From Adenanthera pavonina (taxonomy: Eukaryota; Streptophyta; Magnoliopsida; Fabales; Fabaceae): 64,000 bases of DNA. A program made the position numbers and the translations under genes. The stretch is taken from the NCBI GenBank assembly GCA_026686845.1, contig JAIVEN010000014.1, forward strand, positions 27,798,001 through 27,862,000, read 5' to 3'. Positions within the stretch are counted from its first letter, which is position 1. Every line of letters starts with the position of its first letter. Under the pieces are notes generated by a model. The model worked only from the letters and a program-made list of their open reading frames with translations, made no database searches and was not told where the DNA came from. This document shows positions 48,801 to 58,635 of this stretch, in pieces.

Positions 48801-51800
48801 TATGAAGGCGTAGCTTATCACACATCATACATATATACTTTTAAATTATGTAATTTGTAAAACTTTTAAATTATCTAGATTTTGAATTAAAAATTGAAAT
48901 AATGGTCGTATGGTATAAAATCTTGTAGAAATTATTAAAAGTTATATTTTTTTTATTTGGTTCTTTTTTTCTGATATGATTTTTTTTTAAATTTATGTTA
49001 GCTTTACTTTATATTCAAGTTTATTATTTTTTTCCTATTAAATGAAAATTGAATATTTTCCTTGAATTCTTCTATTTCTTATATTTCTACCTCGTTCCCC
49101 TCTACCTTCTCCCTACTCCTCTTATTATTAAAGACACGAAGATATGCGTTATGTTTGTAGATTACTCTCTAAAAAGTATTTATTTGATCAATCTGGGTTT
49201 ATGCATTGTGTATCTTTAATTCTCTCTAATGTCAACTTCTTAAGCTCTTCATTGTAGTTTTATAGTCTTAGGGCTGATCTAAATTTTCTAGTTCCATTAT
49301 ACTATTAAAGACACAAAGATATGCATTAAGTTTGTAAATTACTCAAAGTTATAGCATTTTTTTAAGGCTTGTTCTTGGAGGGATAGATATTTGGCGAATG
49401 ATGCTCTGGGTAACCTTCCTATCTGCACAGATAATATGTACCTTTTTTTACATAATTATTGGTATTTCCATCCTTCAGTATCAAAATTGATAATTGCTTA
49501 GGGAATACGTATGAGGGAATTGAAAATTTGGATGATATATGAAGGCGTAGCTTATCACACATCATACATATATACTTTTAAATTATGTAATTTGTAAAAC
49601 TTTTAAATTATCTAGATTTTGAATTAAAAATTGAAATAATGGTCGTATGGTATAAAATCTTGTAGAAATTATTAAAAGTTATATTTTTTTTATTTGGTTC
49701 TTTTTTTCTGATATGATTTTTTTTCTTTAAATTTATGTTAGCTTTACTTTCTATTCAAGTTTATTATTTTTTTCCTATTAAATGAATATTCAATATTTTT
49801 TCTCGAATTCTTCTATTTCTTATATTTCCCCCTCCTTCTTCTCTACCCTCTCCCTAATCCTCTTATTGTTTAAGACACGAAGATATGTATTATGCTTGTA
49901 AATTACTCTCTAATAATTATTTATTTGATCAATCTGGGTTCATTCATTGTGTATTTTTAACTCTCCCTAATATCAACTTCTTAAGTTCTTCATTGTAGTT
50001 TTATAGTTTTAGGGCTGATCTAAATTTGCAAGTTCTATTATAGTTTAAAGACACGAAAATATGCATTATGTTTGTAGATTACTTTAAGTTATAACTTTTT
50101 TTTTAAGGCTTGTTCTTTGAGGGACAGATAACTTGCGAATGATGCTCTGGGTAACCTTCCTATCTACACAGACAATATGTTACTTTTTTTACTTGATTCT
50201 TGGTATTTTCCTTCCTTCACTTTCTAAATTATGAAATATAATAAAACACAATTGCTTTGGGAATATATATGAGGGAAATGAAAATTTGGATGATATATGG
50301 AGGCTTAACTCATCACACATCATACATATATGCTTTTAAATTACGTAATTTGTAAAAATTTTAAATTATCTAGATTTTGAATTAAAAATTTAAACAATGC
50401 TCGTATGGTATAAAATCTTGTAGAAATTATTAGAAGTTATATTATTTTTATTTGCTTGTTATTTTATGATATGATTTTTTTTCTTTAAATTTAAGTTAGC
50501 TTTACTTTCTCTTCAAGTTTATTATTTTTTTCCTATTAAATGAATATTGAATATTTTCCTCGAATTCTTCTATTTCTTATATTTCACCCTCCTTCCTCTC
50601 TACTGTCTCCCTAATACTCTTATTGTTTAAGACACGAAGATATGCATTATGTTTGTAAATTACTCTCTAATATGTATTTATTTAATCAATCTGGGTTCAT
50701 TCGTTGTGTATCTTTAATTCTCTCTAATATCAACTTCTTATGCTCTTCATAGTAATTTTATAGTATTAGGGCTGATCTAAATTTTCTAGTTCCATTATGC
50801 TAATAAAGACATGAAGATTTGTAGTTTACTCTAAGTTATAGCTTTTTCTTTAAGGCTTGTTCTTATAGGGATCGATAATTTGTGAATGATGCTCTGCGTA
50901 ACCTTCCTATCTACACAAACAATATGTTACTTTTTTTACTTAAATCTTGGTATTTTCCTTCCTTCATTATCTAAATTGTGGAATATAGTAAAACACAATT
51001 GCTTAGGGAATATATATGAGGGAATTGAGAATTTGGATGATATATGGAGGCTTAGCTCATCACACATCATACATATATGCTTTTAAATTACGTAATTTGT
51101 AATATTTTTAAATTATCTAGATTTTGAATTAAAATTGAAACAATGCTCGTATGGTATAAAGTCTTGTAGAAATTATTTGAAGTTATATTTTTTTATTTGG
51201 TTCTTATTTTATGATATGATTTTTTTCTTTAAATTTAAATTAGCTTTACTTTCTGTTTCTTATATTTCCCCCTCCTTCCTCTCTACTCTCTCCCTAATCC
51301 TCTTATTGTTAAAGACACGAAGATATGGATTATGTTTGTAGATTACTGTCTAATAAGTATTTATTTAATCAATCTGGATTCATTCATTGTGTATCTTTAA
51401 TTCTCTCTAATATCAACTTCTTAAGCTTTTCATTGTAGTTTTATAGTCTTAGGGCTGATATAAATTTTCTAGTTCCATTATACTATTAAAGACACGAAGA
51501 TATGCATTATGTTTGTAGATTACCCTAAGTTATAACTTTTTTTAAGGCTTTTTCTTGGAGGGACAGATAATTTGCAAATGATGCTCTGGGTAACCTTACT
51601 ATCTACACAGACAATATGTTACTTTTTTTACTTGAATCTTGATATTTTCCTTCTTTCATTATCTAAATTACGAAATATAATAAAACACAATTGCTTAGGG
51701 AATATATATGAGGGAATTGAAAATTTGGATGATATATGGAGGCTTAGCTCATAAGACATCATACATATATGCTTTTAAATTTTGTAATTTGCAATACTTT

Positions 51801-52072
51801 TAAATTATCTAGATTTTGAATTAAAAATTGAAGAAATAGTCGTATGGTATAAAATCTTATAGAAATTATTAGAAGTTATATTATTTTTATTTGGTTCTTA
51901 TTTTATGATATTAATTTTTTTCTTTAAATTATTAGAAGTTAGCTTTACTTTCTCTTCAAGTTTATTATTTTTTGCTATTAAATTAATATTGAATATTTTC
52001 CCTCAAATTCTTTTATTTCTTATATTTTCCCCTCCTTCCTCTCTACCCTCTCCCTAATCCTCTTATTACATC
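42890..52072 (+). repeat. Tandem array of about 750-bp units
   Basis: The marker CCTAATCCTCTTATT (or one change) occurs at about 43846, 44601, 45161, 46097, 46855, 47620, 48373, 49112, 49853, 50610, 51293 and 52053. Most steps are 739-765 bases; 560 and 683 reflect deletions, and 936 an internal duplication. Each unit contains, in order: AAGACACGAAGATATGCATT, GGGTTCATTCATTGTG, CTTAAGCTCTTCATTGTAG, GGGCTGATCTAAATTTGCAA, a second AAGACACGAAGATATGC, GCGAATGATGCTCTGGGTAACC, GAGGGAATTGAAAATTTGGATGA, and a T/C-rich end. Short open frames recur (for example 50886-51086 and 51572-51754) but are not kept in every copy. I recognise no coding family. Confidence 0.93.
48373..49852 (+). repeat. Pair of near-identical array units
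   Basis: The two units starting at 48373 and 49112 share private variants not found in other units: CTCTAAAAAGTATTTATT, GGGTTTATGCATTGTG, GGAGGGATAGATATTTGGCG, GAAGGCGTAGCTTATCAC. They were duplicated recently compared with their neighbours. Confidence 0.88.
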
Positions 52073-53099
52073 ATCGGAAAGTCAGAAAATTTCACCAAAA
52101 CCCTAACAACCAAAACCCTTATTTCCCTGTCATCCATTGCATTCAACCACAGAGTCTATTGAGTGTTCGTTTGATCGCCTAGAAAGGAGAAATAAAAAAC
52201 ACTCAAGGGAGAGATCCCAATTATTAATTATTAATTGTACAAAAAATAGGTTAATGATTTGATAGAGAATGGATAATTAGGGTTTAGGATTTTTAATGAA
52301 GTTTTTTTATTAAAATATTTAGGTTAGCTTATATATTATCTTTATTTATTCCCTAATTTTATTTAAGTTTAGGTTAGCTTTACTTTCTCCCCAAGTTTAG
52401 GTTTATTTTCATCATAGCTCTAGAATTATTCTCTTTGTGACCAAAAACTTTGTCGAAACCCTATAGTAATTTTTAGATATAAATGATAAACTAAATATCC
52501 TAATAAAACTTAACAATATAGTAATTTTTAAATATAGTTTTTAAAAGTCCAATTTCATTTAATAAATGATAAACTAAATATCTGTAGGAACATGGCTTGT
52601 TTTCTCTATATAATCTATAATAATTGATTAATAATTTCATTTAATAACTTTATTATTATTATTTATAATAAATTTGAATTTAATACATAATCTATTTAAT
52701 AAATTTAATAATTATAATATATATTTCAGTTTCCTATAATATAAAATCACTAAAAAAATACTCAATATTCATTCAATAGGTAAAGAGAAAAAGTGAAATC
52801 TGTATTAGAGAATAATCCTAGAGCTATCCTAATAACAACTTAAGGGCTCAAAGGAGAAAAATAATTGAAACAGATTAATTTCACTCAATCTTATCTTAAA
52901 TTTGAATTATAATGATAGTTAATCTAGGGATCTAACAATAAAAAACAAAATATTCTAGAATATTCTAACTAAATTTGAAGAAAAAGATAAAAGATATACC
53001 ATTCATAAATTAAATTTAAATTTAAAATATATTCTAAATATTCTAATACTTTATTTAATTATCCATTCTTTATCATTCTTAAAAGAACTCCTCTCATTG
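52073..53099. other. Unassigned AT-rich DNA
   Basis: Directly after the array is a slightly less AT-rich stretch (CACCAAAACCCTAACAACC and following). It looks like an untranslated leader, but no coding exon follows. The rest is very AT-rich. No feature recognised. Confidence 0.4.
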
Positions 53100-54028
53100 G
53101 AGAGAATTAAAACTCCACATAGACCCAGGATAGTAAAGCATGGAGCCTAAGAATTGGGAAAAAGGTATGTATCCTAATTTCACAAATTGTAGCCTCAAAT
53201 CAGGATTTCATCATGGTGAAATCGCAAATTTAGGTTGCGAATTTAGTTTTTAAAAAACAGTTTTGGGCTCATCTAAACAGTGAATTTGGATTTTAGGTGG
53301 CTTTACTAGGTTTCCAAAGTCTAGCATGGATGACATGTTCTCTAGGCTTTGAGAGGCCTCAATCTTTTGGATTGGATCCCTCTTATGTGTGTATTGTGAG
53401 AGTTTCGGCAACTTGAAGTAACTAGGGTGTAACTCTTGCTAACTTATATACATTTGAAACTTTTCCTATCATGATATGCATGTTGGCATGACTAGTAAAA
53501 CATTGGTACTTTTTTTCCTCTTTATATATATATATGCTATATAATGGTAATGTGTGCAAGTATGATTATGGGAAAGCATGATGATACTATGCTAGCATAA
53601 TAATTTATAGATTGAAATAACATGTTAGCATGGCATTTTGGCATTATCACTGGTAATTATGCATGATTGAGCATATGCTTGGTTAGTGATGATGTCGTTG
53701 AATATCACTTGATATTCTGATCCACTAAATGGCATATGAGACCTTGTGTCGAAGTGGTGAAATGTGTTATATCATTGTCACTAAATTTTATCTTTTCGCC
53801 AGGAGACTTATATGACTATGCACTTTCTCTAATTCCCTACCAATTAGGTGATCCAAGGGAAAGAGAGTCATTAGCCTATGGGTTTAGCCGCGATCGTTGT
53901 AGGTTCCATTGCATATCATATGTATTGCATTATTTCATTTATACTTGAGCATGTAAATTTGTGTTTTGAAACTTTATACTTGTTTGAGTTGACCTTGGTT
54001 ACTGAAGTGAAATTAAGGTAGTTGAAGG
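53100..54028 (+). mobile_element. Probable gypsy-type LTR fragment
   Basis: The composition and word pattern (GCATGGAGCCTAAGAATTGGG, GATGATACTATGCTAGCAT, GGTGATCCAAGGGAAAGAGAG, GGGTTTAGCCGCGATCGTTG) look like the long LTRs of plant Ty3/gypsy elements as I remember them. There is no coding region or second copy in the window to confirm it. It ends where the copia LTR begins. Confidence 0.35.
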
Positions 54029-54499
54029 TGTTAATTTAGATGTTTTAATGATTCTAAAATAAATGAGCTTGGAAGATCCAATATTAAAGGAACACAAGTG
54101 AAATCAAGAACAAAGTTAGAGTTTCCTGTTAATTGAAGAACTGTTTCACATATTTAAGAAAATTATCTGTAAAAGAAGATAGTTGAGTTTTGAATTTCAA
54201 TAATGAGATGACTAATTGAATGATTAATTATTAGCTCATAATTTCAAAATGGCCTTCATGAAAAGAAGTATTTTATGACGATAAAACTTTAATTTCAAAA
54301 TGATTCTAAGAATTCAATTGGTTTTCATGAACATGTTTTAGCTTATGGGGATAAGATCTCAATTTCAAAGATGTTTCTAAGCATTTACCCTCTTTTTAAG
54401 AAAATATTTTACCTTATTAGCATAACCAATAAAGGTTATAGGGATAAAGGCTCAATCTCAGTTTTTCCAAAGTCTATTCTTCAATTTCATGAAAAGGAA

Positions 54500-55025
54500 T
54501 TGAGGTTATCCGCATAATATAACTTGAAGACTAAGTTCTCAAGAGGTTATCTTGATAAGGTGCCTGACCTTATTCATATAACGGAGTGAACAGTGAAAAC
54601 AAGTGGTACTGTGCAGCTTGTTATTCACATAACCTAGGAAGGTTATCTGTATAATGCATATCACATAGCACTCGGACTCCTCGGGTAAACAGGTTATTCG
54701 CATAACCAAGGGAGGTTATCCACATAACCTATATTTCAGAATACTTGAACTTTTCTTAGGTAAACAAGTTATCCGCATGATCTTGGGATGTTATCTTAAT
54801 AACCTAAGTTTTACAAAAACTCAATTTGAGAAAAACTTAACGTTATCCTAATAACTTGAGTAGATTTTCATGAAAATAAGTTTGAGCTAAAACTTAGTCA
54901 TTCTGGGAAGCACGTTATCCGCATAACCTAACTAGGTTATCCGCATAATGAACATTCTATGTTGAAAACAAAGTCAAATAGCTACTCGTTATTCGCATAA
55001 CCCAAGCAAGTTATCCACATAACCT
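54500..55025 (+). repeat. Phased palindrome array inside the copia LTR
   Basis: GTTATCCGCATAACC and near variants (GTTATTCGCATAACC, GTTATCCACATAACC, GTTATCTTAATAACC) start at about 54503, 54545, 54569, 54620, 54641, 54692, 54714, 54768, 54790, 54842, 54914, 54935, 54988 and 55010. Each is a GGTTAT..ATAACC palindrome. They come in pairs 21-22 bases apart, and the pairs repeat every 72-76 bases. Confidence 0.88.
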
Positions 55026-55117
55026 CTGTCAAATGTATTTAATGCGGTAGGTGAACGACTATTTTGTTGAGAGTAACGATTAATCTTTGTTTGCAATGGA
55101 TAATTCTGTCCCAAAAC

Positions 55118-55125
55118 TATAAATA
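55118..55125 (+). promoter_or_regulatory. Copia LTR TATA box
   Basis: TATAAATA followed by GG, about 90 bases after the palindrome array. It is the probable core promoter of the copia transcript. Confidence 0.65.
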
Positions 55126-55662
55126 GGACCTTATTTAAGTTCTTGGGTAATGAAAAAAACAATAAATACGCTAAAACTCTGCTTATTTAGTTTCTGATTC
55201 ATTCAAAGTTTACCTACCCTCTGTTTAGCTCATTCATTGTATCTCAACTTTCATATCTACTCTTTTAAGAAAGTTTTTCATTTTTTAAATATCAACATAT
55301 TTGTAGAGAGTGTTTAGTTTGAGATTACACTAAGGGAGATAGTGTTACTCTTGAGTGAGAAGAGTGAGAGAACTTGTTTCAGTTCAAAATTCAGGCTGAC
55401 ATTATACTACGGTCATTGCAAGACTCATTCAAATCTTGTAAGAGATAGTGAAGAAATCCCAAGTAATAGCTTGAGGATTGGACATAGGTCAAAAGGAATA
55501 AATCGAACCAGGATAAACTATTGATTTCTCTTTCCTTTGTTCTTTATTTCTTATACTCTATTTTCAATAATCTTTTAGTACCACTATTGTATTTCATTTT
55601 TGCAGAAAAACTTCAATCTTCCCAATTCACTCCTCTTTCAGGAAGCCAGCTGAACTAACAAG

Positions 55663-55674
55663 TGGTATCAGAGC
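55663..55674 (+). other. Copia primer-binding site
   Basis: TGGTATCAGAGC, a perfect initiator-Met tRNA 3'-end complement, two bases after the LTR. Confidence 0.9.
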
Positions 55675-55715
55675 TTGGACTCCCAGTTAAAGGATCTAAC
55701 AATTCGAGAGAAGAC

Positions 55716-56728
55716 ATGGCTAGCTTTGGTGAAGGCGTTCTTCTAGAAGGAAACAACACCAACAGACTTCCTGGTTTCAGCAGAGAACATTATGGTTATT
55801 GGAAGATGAGGATGCAGATCTACCTTCAATCTATTAATTTGGATATTTGATCAGTCATCTAGAAGGGAGATTTTATTCCTATGAAACTACAAAATGATGG
55901 AAAATGCAGAGAGAAACCTGAAGAGGAATGGAACGAGGAAGATAGGAAAAGGGTTCTTCTCAACTTTAAAGCAAAGCACTGTCTAGTTAGTGCTCTCAAT
56001 AAAGATGAGTTCTACAGGGTGTCCCAATGTACAACAGCCAAAGGCATGTGGGACAGCTTGGAGATTACTTATGAAGGAACCACCGACATAAGAGAAAATA
56101 AACTGAATAAGTTCATTAGAGAATATGAAAGCTTCAAGATAAAAGAGGGTGAGAATATCAAGGATCTGTAGAAGAGATTCACTCTCATTGTGAATCAGCT
56201 AAGAGTCTTGAAAAGAGTACACCCAGTCTGAGAAAGTCAGAAAAATTCTTAGAGCCTTGTCCGTTGAGTGGCAATTGAAGGTGACTGCAATAGAGGAAGT
56301 TAGGGGAAATCTATGACATTTGTCACAGCCCTCTTTAGGAGTCTTGAAGAATATGAAGGGAAGCTGAAGGCTCTCAAGGAATCTACTTCATCTGACAAGA
56401 ATAAGAGTTTGGCTCTCAAAGTAGAATCAAATGATGATGATGATTCAGAGGAGGATACTGAACTAAATGAAGAAACGATAGCCATGCTGGTGAGGAAATT
56501 TGGCAAAATGTATGGACAGAAGACATTCATAAGATTTGCAAAGAAAGATGGAGCCACTAGCAGTAAGAAAGAAAACAAAGACTCAATCATATGCTATGAA
56601 TGCAAGAAACCTGGGCATATCAAATGGGAATATTCCCTGCTAAGCAAGAAACAAGGAAATGACAAAAAGGCTGACAAAGGGAAAAAGAAGAAAGCTTTTG
56701 TATCTTCCATCTGGGGAGATAGTTTACA
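55716..56728 (+). pseudogene. Copia gag, N-terminal part, broken
   Basis: Starts MASFGEGVLLEGNN and shows UBN2-type gag features: FSREHYGYWKMRMQIYL, then (after stops) TAKGMWDSLEITYEGT and IREYESFKIKEGENIKDL. Near its end is a zinc-knuckle remnant, CYECKKPGH, in which the fourth ligand Cys is replaced by Tyr (WEYS). Stops follow NLDI, KDL and VHP, and there is at least one frameshift. From 56313 the frame is open up to the G insertion at 56729. It resumes in a compatible frame after G at 61613. Confidence 0.85.
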
Positions 56729-57561
56729 TGATAGAATACGATTAAGGCATGAAGCATTTGGAGTCCTTGGACATGGCAATGAGCTTGGAAAGAGAATAAA
56801 GCCCAACTATTTAAATCAAGCTGTAGTCCAAAAGAGAGCTAGAAAGTATGGAAAAAGCTTTCAATCATATAGGCTAATGATTCAAGCCCAAAAGAAGCCC
56901 ATTTGGGAGATATAACTTGAAGACAATGTGTGCTTCTCATGTGATCACTAAAAGTGACGTTTTTAATAAGTTTTATTAGGATTATTTTAGTCAATTTGTT
57001 TCCTTTTCAATAAAAGGCAAATAATGATCTGATTTGCTTTGCTTTATGCATTTAAGAGGAGCCAACCTTTTCAAATTCAAAATTAGAATTAAATGCTCCT
57101 TTTGACTTAGGATTTCCTTTTTGTATTAATTAGCATTAATAAGGTTAGGTTTGTGGGGTGAACTAGAGTTAGTTTGTGGGTTAATACTTGCCTATAAATA
57201 GGCACCTCTTGTACTCTCACAAACTGCAATATGAATGCATGAATTTCTTTTCAGCAACTTTGTTGTTGTTCAGTGAGTTCTTTCTTGCTTATCCTTGAGT
57301 GCCAAAAAGAATGAGGACTTATCAAGGAGTGGTGATCCTTGTGGCGTCCCGGAGTTAGGATTCAAGAGACGGGTTCTCTTGGAGTCTACTTCCTTCGAGT
57401 AACATTTTATTCAGTCTTCTTATTTCATCGTGTCTATTTTCTTTAGTTTTTGTTCATTGTTGTTCTTCATTGTTCTTGTGTTCAATTTATCTTTCCTTGA
57501 GTTGCACGATCCTTATATCAAAGAAGGCTCTTAGGATAGGTTCCTAACGTGTCTCCCATCA
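56729..57561 (+). repeat. Element G 5' LTR (833 bp)
   Basis: TGATAGAATACG .. GTCTCCCATCA. The U3 start holds the same open frame as the 3' LTR. Here it is joined in frame to copia gag, giving a 200-codon chimeric open frame at 56313-56915. Confidence 0.95.
57193..57200 (+). promoter_or_regulatory. Element G LTR TATA box
   Basis: TATAAATA in TTGCCTATAAATAGGCACC, kept at the same place in the 3' LTR (61244-61251) and in the family I LTRs of A and D. It is palindromic: GCCTAT/ATAGGC. Confidence 0.75.
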
Positions 57562-57563
57562 TT

Positions 57564-57580
57564 TGGTATCAGAGCTTCGG
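57564..57580 (+). other. Element G primer-binding site
   Basis: TGGTATCAGAGCTTCGG, two bases after the LTR. The first 12 bases match initiator-Met tRNA. The following CTTGCAAATCAAGG is also conserved in D, B1 and B2. Confidence 0.9.
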
Positions 57581-58635
57581 CTTGCAAATCAAGGTGTGAT
57601 TCTGTTCTTTCGTTGCATTTTCTTTTCCTTGCTGTCTAGAAATCATCCGTACTGTTCATTCACACTGTTCATCCGTATTGTTCATCACTGTTTTATCCGT
57701 ACGCTCATCACTGTTCTTTGTTACTGCTCATACATACTGTTCGTCCATTTCTTGCTGCCCAGATTTCTTGTTGTGATTTTGCCAAAAAAAAATGAAATGG
57801 ATTTAAGGAAAAAAGGGAAGGAAGAGAAAAAAAAAAAGAATTGATTGCAGCCTTGAAAAAAAAATTCGAATATAAAATTAAAAATAAAAAAAGGAGGAGT
57901 AAAGAATGAAAAAAAAAGAGATATGGCTGCTAAGGCAATTTTCAAAAATTAAGGAGATCTTATTTTCTTTCCTACTTTAAGATATTTCAATCAAGGTGGT
58001 AGTTTGAATTACAAATTTCCTTTTGTGATTGGGCATTAATGTTATTTAATTGCTCCATTTTCTGATCTTGTTAAAGGAGAATTGACTTTTGAATACCTAT
58101 TCACAATTTCTCATTTGAGTGATGAGTTTCCATTCTTCTCTTTAGAATTTTACTCTTTTAATTCTGTCTATTTTTTTTCTTCCTAATTTAATTCTCTAAC
58201 TTGTTCCTTCCTTGTTTAAGATTTGATAGTCATCTAAAACACATCCATCCTCTTGTCTTAATTTCCAGCATTTCCTTTTCTCTTTTCTTGGCTGGAAAAT
58301 TCAATTTCTTTTGCTGAAAATATAAAATCCATCTTTGTTTGTTGGTCACCATCATTTTAAACTCTTTTGAGAATTTGAATTTTTGGATCTTTGACTTTGA
58401 GATTGCCACTAAAAACATTGCTTCTTGATTTTAAATTCAAATTCAATTTTGCACTCTCATAGGAAGTAAGAGTGAGTGGTAAAAGGCAAGAGTGTAATAA
58501 ATATCATTTCTGGAAAAAGCCTTTAAAGTGTGCAAAACATGAGTGAAATTGTATCATTGTTGAGTGAAACACGTGAGAGAGTGTGCAAAGTCCTTTCTTT
58601 GTCATCTATTCACTAATATATTTGAGATTCTAAGC
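57581..58635 (+). other. Element G leader with repeated ACTGTTCATC-like motifs
   Basis: Bases 57645-57745 carry about eight copies of ACTGTTCA, ACTGTTCGTCC, TTGTTCATC and similar. They lie in the same place as the clusters in A, B1, B2 and D. Next comes a purine-rich segment (57780-57930), then a stretch alignable with the D leader. The region is about 1 kb and non-coding; it may hold packaging or dimerisation signals. Confidence 0.75.

Larger units (their letters stand above)
54029..55660 (+). repeat. Copia 5' LTR (1632 bp)
   Basis: TGTTAATTTAG .. GAACTAACA: the ends form a TGTTA/TAACA inverted repeat. A TATAAATA box at 55118-55125 (CTATAAATAGGACC) is a plausible promoter. A repeat block at 54500-55025 lies in U3 upstream of the TATA box. 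Its relative at 25649-27302 has the same overall plan. Confidence 0.88.

Noticed and set aside
50886..51754. Recurring 60-66 codon frames in the 750-bp array (MMLCVTFLSTQ.., MQMMLWVTLLSTQ..)
   Set aside because: Open in only a few of the 12 units and broken elsewhere by indels, so not under coding constraint.
53736..53948. 70-codon frame with a CRFHCISYVLHY end
   Set aside because: Lies in sequence resembling a gypsy LTR; no protein family recognised.
54500..55025. CRISPR-like reading of the palindromic GTTATCCGCATAACC repeats
   Set aside because: The intervals between repeats are themselves related, there are no cas genes, and the block lies in a retrotransposon LTR.
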